A stretch of DNA of 64,000 bases from Epiperipatus broadwayi (Eukaryota > Onychophora > Udeonychophora > Euonychophora > Peripatidae), in the NCBI GenBank assembly GCA_028023455.1, contig JAQFVV010000455.1:436001-500000 (forward strand), in the 5' to 3' direction. The notes below the pieces were generated by a model that saw nothing but the letters and a program-made list of their open reading frames with translations, had not been told where the DNA came from and ran no database searches. Of the stretch, positions 37,016 through 47,446 are shown in pieces (the first letter of the stretch is position 1; each line of letters begins with the position of its first letter). A program made the position numbers and the translations under genes.

Positions 37016-40000
37016 TGGATTTGAGAAGTAAATCCCGGATTTCATCTAATTCAAAAAAAAAAAAATGCAAACGCTAATTTGCCCATTATGATAAAACATA
37101 GCGTAACTCAAGCTGACCCAAAAAAAAAAAAAAAAAAAGGAATCTAATATCTTAAATGAAATAATTCAGGCCATATCTGATCAATCTAATGAAAATTATA
37201 ACTCTTTTCCACAAACTTCTACTAATATTTCACCAAATAAGTCCATTTTGCCAAACAAGCAAACGAACGTTCTCATGAGCCCAGAACTAGACACTGAAAT
37301 TACCGAGTCTGAGTGTGATATGTCGAATCAATCCCATAACAATCCTATAATTACTCTAGCACAACATACTTTAGAACAAAATACCAATAATAAACAATGC
37401 ATGCTCAAAAATTCTCAAAATAATCCATTAAATCAAATCTTAATGCAAAACTCAAATACGAGTCAAATGCGGGCATTTAAACATAACGTGGAACAAACTA
37501 CAGCTTACGTTAGTTCACTACATCACGAAACTCAAGGTGATACAGTAATAACAATAGACTCCCCTGAATATAATAAGCCTAATGAAATATATAGTAGCTT
37601 TAAATATAAAAGTAATTGTTCCCCAAAATGTGTTTCTCCCAGAACCAAAAATGTTAAAAAAAAAATCTTAACTCCGATAGTGATAAAAATACGACAAGTA
37701 CAGAAAGCGATGATTGCTATTCTGCCATAACATATGAATCAGAAGACTCTGATCCTCAAAAAGAAATATCTATTAATAAAAAAACACTTACAACATGTTC
37801 ATAACTAAAAAGCAAATAATATTAAACAGAATAAAGTTAAAAAATCCACAAATAGTAAAGAATCAAAAAATAAAAAAAGTCCGGAGCCTAAACCTCAACA
37901 CTGGCCAAATGGACGATTATGTTCATACCGAACATGGCTCATTGGGTCCATGGAGATCTACAGAATCAAGCCCTCAAACAAAATATAAACAGCCGAAAAT
38001 AGCACAAGATACAATAATGCAATTTAAAAACTCAAAAAAACAAATTGAAACACAAGAAAAAACGTTTAAATTAAAACCTATCTCCGATAGTGATTAGAAC
38101 TTTCTATGATATTCCAGCTCAGAGTTTGACTCGGACAATGAGGCCTATGAAGCCATTGACCTTAAAACCGAATTAATACAGAAGCAGCATAGTTCATAAA
38201 ATAAATCGAATAAAAATAATAATAAAACTCCAAAATATTACTATCCAAAAAAAAAAAGCTTCAATTAGCAAAGATACAGATAAAAAACATAAAAAACAAA
38301 TGGAATGTAAAGCTGAAAATAATTCCACTCAATTAGAAATTACTCCTGATTGCAGAGCTAACAACAACAATGAATCAGCATCTTTCCAGCATAGTGATAT
38401 AGCAATTGAGATATGTCATACCTTAGAACTTAATTCTGGTGTAAATGTTGAAAATCTCCCCTCAAATACAGCAACAAATGGAAACTACTTTAGTTTTATC
38501 GTAAATCGAACACACAAATCTTCAGAAATTAATTCTGACTCTGATATTGACCATCTGAAGACCAAAAACCATCTCATATTACAATACAGGTCTCCCTGTA
38601 TCAACCCCCAAAAATCCTACATTAAATACAGATAACTGTACATTTGAAAGTCAAAAACTCTCACCAGAGGCGAAAAATGGACACTGACTTGAAATAACCA
38701 AAATCAGCGATAATAATAAAAATCTAGGTTGTGAAAGGTATTACAACATCAATTTCTCATTACTAAACCAAAACAACACACCAAACAAACCACAACAGAA
38801 TACTAACACCACAAAGAAACAATCATATGCCAATATCGCCAAAAATAATAGCATATCACAGGTAAATGCAAACCGAAACTTTCTTAAGAGTAACATATTG
38901 CCAACTTATGAACAAAATATGGACTCAGATACAGAAATTAATTCTGACTCAAACTACATGATGATTGATCTGATGGAACAATCTACTGATTTCACACAAA
39001 TGCAAAGTCATAATAGCAATGATGATGAAATATTCAACACGCAAAACTTTGATGAGGAGCAATACAGTGGCCTGACATACAGATTCAATCAGACTATACC
39101 AAATAACTTACTCAAATCGCTAGCTTACTACAGCAGTGATAAAAGTCTGATTCTGGCTGTCACTGATAGCAGTTGCTCTCTCATTAAATTCCCATTTGAT
39201 GACCTGTGCATCATGATCAAGAATTCAAACATAGCAGATACAATCTACAAGATATCTAATCATCCAAATGATAGATACATCACCATAGAATTCACCAGCT
39301 GGGCAAATAGAAATGTATTTAAAGACACACATAAAACCCTTAATAACCTATTCATTTGTTATATAGACTTAAACCGGGCTAATGCCTTGTCTGGCAGAAT
39401 CAAGAACTGCATACATGGCTTAGATGAGAATAGACTACAAGAAATACTGTCACCCTTTGGTAAGGTCAACAAATTCAAATACCTGCCACAAGACAAAGCT
39501 GGGTTACAGATTTTTTCAAATATAGCCTCATTTGAACTACACCTGAAACAAGGCAGTAACCTAAGTGATATTCTAACAGTGGTTAAATGCATGGGACAAC
39601 CAATGATCCTAACTTTTTTAGGCATAAGGCCTCAATGCTTCTACTGTGGTCTAAGAACACACCTTATCAGAGATTGTGTTGCAAGGTTCTGTGAACTATG
39701 TGGCATCAAAAAGAACAGATATCACAAATGCAGCCAAAAGATTAAATACAATGCAACAAGTGTGGCTAATCAGACCAAACAATCACCCAAACAGTCAACA
39801 GCAACAGAACAATTTAATCAAATGAATGAACAACTCACTCAAACGCTCCAAAACAACAGAATAAAAATAATTGCAATACAAACTCCAATCAAGACATAGA
39901 TAAGCAAACTACCTCAAATAAAACTAATCATGAAACAGACAACAAATCTTTCACAAATACTATCCAAAACAGATCATTTGAAACTGAATCTGATCCTACT

Positions 40001-40489
40001 AAAATAACAAAAGCAATCCCTACTCCTAAACACAAGCATAGTCAAGACCTTGATCTGTCTAATAACCAAAATCAGACAACACAATTAAATAAATACACCA
40101 GAGAACAAACCAACAAACCCAGCCTAACAGATGAAGAAACAGAAATGGATACTTCAAATCAAAACCCCCAAAATAAAAAAAGAAAATCTTCAGGATTACA
40201 GAAAGTTAGTTCAGAAGATGATACACAAATAAAGCATATACCAACAAATGCACAAAATCAAGATGCATCACACAACACAAACTCGTATGGAAAAGTGTCA
40301 GCTGCAGAGAAAAAGCATAGAAAAGCAACAGCTGAAAACTACCTTTCTCCACATAACAACAAAGATAAGCCAGATTCGGAACAAAGACTATATCCTCCAT
40401 TCTGCACTGATAACCTATTACAAGACTCACTGCCAATAAATATAGATATATCTCATGAACCAGGAAAAAAATCTGACTGCAGTAGATAA
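37016..40489 (+). pseudogene. LINE ORF1, RRM plus two zinc knuckles, about 1,150 codons
   Basis: It starts at ATG 37,016 (MDLRSKSRIS) directly before the first A-run. Frame changes occur near 37,730, 38,100-38,300, 38,640-38,890 and 39,870; removing them gives one continuous reading to the stop at 40,487-40,489. Order: a long Asn/Gln/Ser/Lys-rich region with acidic Ser-Asp clusters; an RRM-like fold at about 39,400-39,560 (IHGLDENRLQEILSPFGKVN, then GLQIFSNIASFEL); two Cys/His knuckles at 39,636-39,731 (C-x2-C-x4-H-x4-C and C-x2-C-x7-H-x-C); and a basic Lys/Gln-rich tail. This is the nucleic-acid-binding chaperone of the element. It is far longer than the 300-500 residues usual for such proteins. 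Confidence 0.75.
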
Positions 40490-40512
40490 TAGTGCTACAA
40501 TTAACCACATTT

Positions 40513-40848
40513 ATGAAATGTAAGATTGTTGGCATGAATGTTAGGGGAATAAACATCCCTTCCAGAATATATGCCATAAGGCATCAGTCCAAAATCCACT
40601 CTCTCCACATTTTATTCCTTGGTGAAACCAAGTTCCACTCAGAGTCCAGCCAGAAGATTTTGGAGGTGCTTGAAGGTCTTGGTTTAACAAAAGTCATAAT
40701 CAACTACACAGCTGCTCATGGAGTTGGCATAGTGATAAATATCCAACAACCTCCAAAAAAATTCAACATAATCTACCATGACAATAACATAATAGCAGCA
40801 AACATAAGCTATGGTAAAACAACAAATGTGTGTGTTTTTTTTTTAATT
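40513..40848 (+). pseudogene. LINE ORF2 start, endonuclease N-terminus only
   Basis: ATG at 40,513 (MKCKIVGMNVRGINIPSR) lies 24 bases after the ORF1 stop. The frame contains FLGETKFH with the metal-binding Glu and a following GVGIVINI strand, then runs into a T-tract near 40,835. No GDFN, SDH or reverse transcriptase follows. The equivalent region of the sister copy is at 23.15-23.4 kb (FGETKMH). The close ORF1-ORF2 spacing is typical of two-ORF LINEs, where ORF2 is translated by reinitiation. Confidence 0.85.
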
Positions 40849-40942
40849 CCTTTAACTATGTTCCTTTATTCAAAATGCAACCTTTATTAGACCTAATAAA
40901 ATTTGTTTTTGTTTTTTTAAAGTAGTCATTACTTTGGGTATT

Positions 40943-41093
40943 TAAAATCATATCAATGAAACAATCAATATGTTCTCTCACATTCACATGGTATTTTATA
41001 GATGTGGTTTTTGTTTTTCAGCATTTTCCATTTGGATAATATTCTTTCCTTTTCCCAGTCAAACACATATTCATTAGTGCATGCATGGGTCTG
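40943..41093 (-). pseudogene. Penelope-like element, chimeric GIY-YIG junction
   Basis: An uninterrupted minus-strand frame from 41,093 to the stop at 40,965 reads HACTNEYVFDWEKERIL, then SKWKMLKNKN, then HIYKIPCECERTY. The first part is the C-terminal half of a GIY-YIG domain (compare DHACANDYMFV..EKTRILL at 36.8 kb). The last part is the N-terminal start of the domain (compare FIYKVPHECGKTYIGE at 42.4 kb). The normal order is therefore reversed, as if two partial copies were joined head to tail. Penelope-like elements are known for tandem partial copies. Confidence 0.65.
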
Positions 41094-42310
41094 CTACTTT
41101 AGATATGAAGAGGTACCCAAAAATTACCAAAATTGTTTTCTGGAGTGTGGATGCATTGTAGTACTAGCTTCAACCATTAGATGTTTCTTGGGAAGACCAC
41201 TCTGCATGTGGGTGATTTAGTCTGCAAGTTATGTAAAAATGGTTGGAAAATATTAGGCCTCTAGAATGCCTACAACCAGAAAGAGTACAAATAATGAAGT
41301 TGTTGGAGAATAAATATAAAAAAAATGATTATACAGAAAGTGGGTTCTTAGTTTTTATGCTGGGTTTGGAAAAAGATAAGAGGGATTTACAAATAAATGC
41401 TATACAATGGGAATGGAGAAGGATAAAAAATATGGGAAAAACATAGGGTGGGGAATGTAAAGGGTGGCTAACAGTTTTTTTCTAGGCATAGTGCCTGAAA
41501 GATCCTTCACTCCAAAAAGGAGAAGCTCTAGTTCATTGCATCACATCAATCTTCTGACCCCTGTTGTTGAATAGTCATATTATAATGTGGTAAATATTTT
41601 TGTTAAATGTGTCGCAATTATTTATTAACTCTTGTAATGGCTGAAAAATTGGAATAATGTGAAATTTTGTTTTCTCTTAGAGAAAACAGCAGGGAAAAGA
41701 GTTGTCATGCTTGAAACAGCTTTCAATGAAACTGTTCTGTGGAAAAAACAAGTATAACATTTTAATGGCAGTGTCAAACTCACCATCTCCCAAAAAAGTG
41801 TGGTAAGGGAAGTCCAATGTCAAGATAAAGCTCTTTTTTTGAATTTAAATGCCATTTTCACTCAAAATTTGTTCACAATGAAAAGGTATTTAAAACCTAC
41901 AAGTTTTGAAAAATTTGCATAATGTGGTAAAACAAAAACAACCTCTTTATGTCTTAAGCAAGAGTGCAAGCTTCACCACAATGATGTCCTAGCACTCAAA
42001 GCCTTGAGGGTGAACTAATTTATAATTAAATTCAGCATGACCAGCTTACCCATCATTCACATTTACTCAATCTGACTCTGTGTGATTTCTTTTTATTCTC
42101 TCAAATAAAAAATGCCTCAAAAATGTTGTTTCTGGACTTAGTGATGAAGAAAGACAACAATGCAGCCATTAAAAGGCATCACTTTGCAAAGTTTCCACAT
42201 GATTTCAAAAAGTAAGAAATATTTAGACCAATGCATTGCATTAAATGGATGATACTCTGAAGGGAATTCAATGTATGCCACATAAAAATAAATTCAAAAT
42301 ATTTTTATGA
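41094..42310. other. Unassigned stretch between Penelope fragments
   Basis: A 67-codon plus-strand frame at 41,243-41,446 (ESGFLVFMLGLEKDKRD within) has no motif I recognise. The rest, including 41,460-42,310, shows no element I can name. Confidence 0.4.
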
Positions 42311-42593
42311 TAAAATTTCAATTAGTTTTGGATTCCCCCTCCCTCTTACATTTAATTTGTTCCTCTTTGATTATTACTTTAGAAAGTTTTAATTATTTTC
42401 AATGGATCAGAGAACTTCACCAATATATGTTTTCCCACATTCATGTGGCACTTTGTAGATGAAGTTTTGGGTTTTCTACATTTCCAGTTTGGATTTTGTG
42501 GAGGTTATGAATCCACTTGGTGCATTGCAGCTTTGTCAAATAGTTTTGATATTATACTGATTGCAGATTTTCATTAATTTGTCTGCTAATTGT
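42310..42593 (-). pseudogene. Penelope-like element, linker and GIY-YIG N-terminus
   Basis: The minus strand from 42,592 reads QLADKLMKICNQYNIKTI, stop, QSCNAPSGFITSTKSKLEM, stop, then KTQNFIYKVPHECGKTYIGE, VL, stop, SIEN. This is the RT-to-endonuclease connector and the YxG-YIG start (IYK / YIG, with the Cys pair partly lost: VPHEC for the usual IPCEC) of Penelope-like elements. Three stops. The RT domain that should lie at higher coordinates is absent: a family 1 fragment begins at 42,640. Confidence 0.75.
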
Positions 42594-42639
42594 AATACAA
42601 AAGGGTACACTCTATTTAAACAAACAAAAATTGGTTTAA

Positions 42640-42712
42640 ACCACCAAACATCACATGATCACATGTATGGACATGATCACATGTATGGAGAGTTTTGCCT
42701 GTATTAAAAATT
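42640..42712 (-). repeat. Palindromic family 1, 3' end fragment
   Basis: Minus strand: GTATGGA, then a duplicated ACATGATCACATGTATGGA segment, then GATCATGTGATGTTTGGTGGTTT, which is the family 3' end. The 15-17 base duplication is local. Confidence 0.75.
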
Positions 42713-42814
42713 TGTTTACTGTTTGGGAGTTTATATAATGTTTGATCAAGTGTAATGGCAGAAATGGACTATAATCTGTGGACTTTGTTTAAGTGATATA
42801 ATTCTTCTCTCTTT

Positions 42815-42905
42815 CTTCAAATATTGCTGGCAAGACATGGGATTTGAAACAATGATTTTTAGATTATGAATATTGAATCTATGGTGCTGCTTTAAACAAC
42901 ATACT
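42815..42905 (-). repeat. tRNA-like repeat, second family, copy
   Basis: The minus strand has the order seen at 58.2 kb: a degenerate A-box-like start, a CAATATTCATAATC-type middle and TGTTTCAAATCCCATG (B-box-like TTTCAAATCC). Strongly decayed. Confidence 0.5.
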
Positions 42906-43343
42906 TTTCTGCTCTTGTGTTTCTTTGTTTATGTGACCAAAATCTTGTAATCAATTTTTAACACACTTCTATCAAAATTAATTTTTTTCAAACTATGTAC
43001 ACATGTTAGATATTAATGACAATTCAGTTCAGCAATGTAATATTCCAGGAATCAGCCATTTGTCTGGTCTAAAAATGTTGGCAGGACTAATATCAAATTG
43101 CATCGTTATTGGTCAGTGGTGCACAATAGATAATGGTATACTACTATGCTAATACTGTGACTGGTCAGGCCAGTGACATCTGAAAAAGAGTGGAGAATAA
43201 TATTACTCAAAATGTTGTATAATTGCTAATCTTTGTTGTCTCTTTGTAGGTGATTACTGACAAGTTGTTTGTATTTGAAAAGTTTAAATAAAGTCTAAAA
43301 TTTCTATACATTCAACATTTACTGATAGATTATGAAAATAATC
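42906..43343. other. Non-coding stretch
   Basis: Contains TGTGACTGGTCAGGCCAGTGACATCTG near 43,155, the distal part of the second tRNA-like repeat family; otherwise nothing. Confidence 0.45.
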
Positions 43344-43588
43344 CAACATATTGAAGAGATGATAATAGATGGGCAATTGAAATCTTAAACTGGATTCCAA
43401 GGAGTGTAAATGACCCGGAAAGAAACCACATGTGAGATAGATGATGAAATAAGAAAGTGTGCAGGGATGGAGAAAAGAAGCTAAAGTTTGGAGATGGATT
43501 AAACTTGGAGAGACCTTCAGCCTGCAATGAATTGATAATGGTTGACCTTCATCCTGCAGTGAATTGATAATGGTTGATGATGATGATT
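43344..43588 (+). pseudogene. RTE-type LINE, extreme 3' end
   Basis: It reads GATGATAATAGATGGGCAATT, TGGATTCCAAGGAGTG and AACTTGGAGAGACCTTCA as in the 51.05-51.26 kb segment. The last 32 bases (GACCTTCA..CCTGCA.TGAATTGATAATGGTT) are duplicated at 43,512-43,543 and 43,544-43,575, then end in (GAT)n. Only about 240 bases were copied, a typical strongly 5'-truncated insertion. Confidence 0.85.
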
Positions 43589-44094
43589 ATCACATTTTCA
43601 ATTATCACATTTTCATAGAGCTTCATAACTAATTCATTAAAAATTATTTATAGCTAATTATAGAAAAAAGAAATGAAAAATAAAATGTTAATTTCTCTTG
43701 ATTGTTTACCTAAAACTTGGCTTTTTTTTTTAAATATTGTTTTCATAGACAAAAAAGATATTGTAGACAATATTTAAAGCTTTTTAATTCCATTTTAAAT
43801 ATTGGAAATTTGAAGACATTGTTTAGATCCTCAGTTTTTAAGTTTGAATGTGAATAATTACAAAAGTCTTATTGTAAAATATTTAAATATTAAGAATAAA
43901 AAATAAGATTTTTTTTCTTTATTCCTAATTTTGGTTGTATATTTGAAATAAACGTAGAGGCATCCATAAATTAATTAATTCAACTATTCAAGTTACATAT
44001 AACAACCAAAATTATGGTTGAAGGAAAAATATGTATTTTTTTCATATTTAGCGCTAAATTACTCATTAAATTATATAAAATATTTATTATATAT
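43589..44094. other. AT-rich non-coding stretch
   Basis: Nothing recognisable. Confidence 0.5.
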
Positions 44095-44285
44095 ATACAA
44101 TTAAAGGGGATTTGAACCCATACATTCAAGCTCCTACAGTCATATATTCTATCCAATATAACCAATACACATGATGACATACATATGAAAAATATGGAGA
44201 TTAATATACATATTTCATGCTGAACCAGCACTCACCAGTTGATCCATATATATAATCAGTGCCAGGTACTATAATATATTTATGT
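44095..44285 (-). repeat. Arm of palindromic family 2 with tRNA-like segment
   Basis: The minus strand ends GGAGCTTGAATGTATGGGTTCAAATCCCC, containing an excellent B box (GGTTCAAATCC). An A-box-like TGGTTATATTGGATAGA lies about 50 bases upstream. The other half carries the family phrase TTCATGCTGAACCAGCACTC. This suggests that family 2 arms derive from a tRNA-like SINE. Confidence 0.6.
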
Positions 44286-46306
44286 ATGTCAAATCAGTCA
44301 CTCAAACCTTAAGTTTTTCCAGCTACACCACCTGAGAATATATCTAAAGTCTGAATTACAAACAACACAGCCCAAAAGGAACCTCTCAAACTAACTACTA
44401 CAATAGGATTATATATTGAATTGAAGTACAAACTTATTCAAACAAAGAGCATGAAATGTAATTAAGCAATGATCGTAAATTTCTCATAAACACATATATT
44501 TAATATATTTATACAAAAGCTGACTAAGCTTAGTTATTTTAATCTGTGCAATCTACCAACATAAATAGATAAGAAATAAAGCCAGTTTATACCACTAGCT
44601 GAAAAATCAAATGACAATTTATAAATACTTTCAAGTCATTAGCAACTCTTTTCATATGATAATGCCATCCAGTGCAAGTTATAGTAATTAATAGCCAGAA
44701 GGTCCCTATCTATACATGATAGAGATTTAAATGCACAAGGCTTTTGGCAATACTGATTACTATAGCTTGCACTAGGTGGCATGATCATATGGAGAAGATT
44801 GCTGCTATTTTAATAGTATTTGCAAGGAAATGAAGTGATGGTCATTTGATATTTTAACGGATTAAAATTATCAAGTTGAAATAAAATCTTCATGAGGGCA
44901 AAAGTACACCTCTTCTAATGATTACAGATGACATCTTCCATGTGTTAATCTATTTATTATATAATTTGATGTTAAGTTTGTTAATCATTGTTTATTAATA
45001 AAACAGGTATAGTAATAAGCTACTTAATAAAAATGGTTGAAATGCTAAACAATTTATTTCCCCTATTCCAATTTTAACATTTTTGGTTAATCAATAGAAG
45101 CCAGGTGGTAGTATTTAATAAACTACTATTCACTACTGTCATATCTGTATGCCCAGTCTAGCTTCTAACTTGGCTTTGATTGATTAGAAATTATTAATCT
45201 AGAATTAGTGCACCTGGATTTTTACAAACTAATACACTTTTCCTCCAGAATCCATCATTTATTCATTTTTACCCGAGATATTGACCCTAAATTCAATTCA
45301 ATTACATAGTTATATAGCAAGACTGATTAAGGATTAATATATTTTGCTCTTTTCAAGTTTTATAATAATTGTAGACACCAAAATTTTTTTTGACAGGATT
45401 GGAGTTGGATAATAGATTTGTTGCTTAAGAGCAATGTTTAGTTAGAATCATGTGATGTTTAATAATTCTGGTCTATCATTGTAGGTGTATATTATTATAA
45501 AAATGCTGAAGGTACAAAATATAGTTGCTGATCTGGTATCAGATTTATATAAATAAACAAGTAGAATTGAATTGAACACATTAAGAGGTTTTTGCAATTT
45601 CTGATGAATAGCTTGAACATTAAAGAAAGGAGTAGTTGGTGAATTCAGGAGGAAAGGCATTAGATCTAAACAAAATCAGATACATTACATCCAGATCTGA
45701 AAATCCTGATTGATGAAGATCATAAACTAAAAACTAGATTGGGAATGTGGATTTGACCCTACTATCTGGCACCTCTTATTTACTTGAGCTTACATTAGAT
45801 GGCAGAAGTGAAATAGAAAAAATACATTTTCTATTTAAAATAATGAGCAGTCAGAAGATGATATTATGTTTGTGTTAAATCAATCTTGATCAAGGAATAT
45901 AGATATTTACAGTTATTAAAAAACTGGAGATACCAAAATATATAAAGAATGAACTGGCATCAGATATATATAACCATGCAAGCAACTTGTCTTGAATTTA
46001 TGGCTTAATAATATTAATAATAATAAAAGTAAATGGTGGTTTCTGGAGAAAAAGACATTGGATCCAAAACATCGAGGTGCATGGAAAACCATAAGCTAGA
46101 AATTGGTCTGGTGATATAGATGGAATAATATTGGATAGGGATTTTTAAGCATGTATTGATTATTCAAATAGATTTACTTCAAAATAGAGATAATGTGACA
46201 CTCTGTTGGTGCTAAAGCCAAATATTAATTGATTAATAAGCTATTAATATAGGATGAGTGATTGTTACATTTTTGTGCTTGATTGATGGGTCTTCAAAGA
46301 TATGCA
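44286..46306. other. Non-coding stretch with decayed family 1 copies
   Basis: Diverged pieces of palindromic family 1 lie at about 44,645-44,850 (ATGCCATCCAGTGCAAG... to the complement), 45,690-45,800 and 46,070-46,150 (AAACCATAAGCTAGAAATTGGTCTGG). The leader segment seen at 19.6 kb recurs at 45,480-45,680 and 45,900-46,060. No gene. Confidence 0.5.
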
Positions 46307-47057
46307 TGATGTGTCTGCAAGTATAACTATGTACATAAGACATAATGTTTTTAAATAATTAGAATAGCAAATAGTCCACAACAACTCTATTTCTACAGTT
46401 CGCTAATGTTCATTTCCCTCGAGGTACATTCAGGCTGGCTGTTATTAAAACGGTTTACAATGGGCAAGGTTTACACACACTGTGACCCCAGTCCAATTTA
46501 GCTGTACATGAATGCTTCATAGCATAGCACTGCAACTGGCCTTAAGTTCCTTACAGCTTCTGTCTCTGCAGCAGTCTATCAGTATCTCCACTTGAAAACC
46601 GCTGGAAACTCAACTCTTTATTCAGCTGCTATCTAGATGGTTTCCTCAGGCTATGGTCTCCTCATCTCTGTGGGCTCTTTTAGCTATACCCATTGACTAC
46701 ATTTCCACTGAGCACTGGACATTAACCGAAAGCACTAATTCAAGATATATCCTTCTGGAATTGAACAGGAATGTCTACTGGAGATGCACTCAAAAACTGC
46801 CTGACATAGTTGTTACACAGTCTTTTTATAGCTTTCTGATAACTGCAGCAATTAATTACGTTGTCCATTAAAGTAAGGTCTCTTATCTAAAAATATTTGC
46901 AATCAGCAAATATTTCTTGGAATTATCGTTCGCCATTATGTTAATGCCTTAATTAAATTCCTCAGTTATCAGTGCGTGATCTAAAAACAACTTCTTGAAT
47001 AAATACTAGTTTTTCTGGAGTGCATAAACTTGTACGCAATTTTTACAAAATACAACA
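46307..47057 (-). repeat. 3' LTR (minus orientation)
   Basis: Shares long identical stretches with its partner (for example TTTTTAAATAATTAGAATAG and CAAATAGTCCACAACAACTC). It contains a segment around ACCCATTGACTACATTTCCAC that the other LTR lacks. The short open frames here are not genes. Confidence 0.88.
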
Positions 47058-47446
47058 CCTTTCCCACTCCAGAAAACTCTTGTTGCAATTCCTTGGTGTT
47101 TTGTTTTTCTATTCCTACTTGGAGCAAACATATTTCCTGTTATTTCACTCAGAAATGTTTGATTCAAAACTGCTGCCAAACTTCTTCACCAGTTACATGT
47201 TCGACGGTGACTGCACAAGCGTGGTGGGACTCAGCTTCTGATGGTGACTGCGCAACATTTTATTTCCAAACACTCACCATTGTTATATCACATAGACTTG
47301 CAGTGAATACTTTAACTATTCACTTCTGTTATTAATATTTTACTAACTGAGATTTCCATTTTCACTCGGTTTCTCCGTCTACAGCTAAGCTTGTTGTAAT
47401 GCAAAACTTATTCGCTACTTACAGGTTCCAAATGTGACTGTGCCAT
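47058..47446 (-). other. Internal region of the LTR element
   Basis: 389 bases with no coding frame of retroviral type. The minus strand contains three related motifs: TGGCACAGTCACATTTGGAA at the 5' end, TGCGCAGTCACCATCAGAAG, and TGCAGTCACCGTCGAACATG, as if the primer-binding-site neighbourhood had been duplicated. A polypurine tract is at 47,058-47,072. Confidence 0.75.

Larger units (their letters stand above)
36925..40934 (+). mobile_element. RRM/zinc-knuckle LINE, 5' part with most of ORF2 missing
   Basis: Contains a complete-looking ORF1 region and only the first 110 codons of ORF2, ending abruptly at a T-run near 40,835 and then about 100 bases with AATAAAATTTG. GGGTATTT lies on both sides (36,917-36,924 and 40,935-40,942) and is a candidate target duplication. 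Outside it are matching halves of an antisense Penelope element. LINE copies normally lose the 5' end; keeping the 5' end while losing the middle implies a later internal deletion or a defective RNA template. Confidence 0.7.

Noticed and set aside
40206-40577. 123-codon minus-strand frame
   Set aside because: It is the antisense shadow of the LINE ORF1 tail and ORF2 start.
41243-41446. 67-codon plus-strand frame as a cellular gene fragment
   Set aside because: No recognisable motif, no neighbouring coding exon, and it sits between transposon fragments; left unassigned.
47020-47335. Two overlapping open frames of 73 and 101 codons as genes
   Set aside because: They lie across the LTR end and the short interior of the miniature LTR element, show no homology I recognise, and run opposite to the element orientation fixed by its primer site and polypurine tract.
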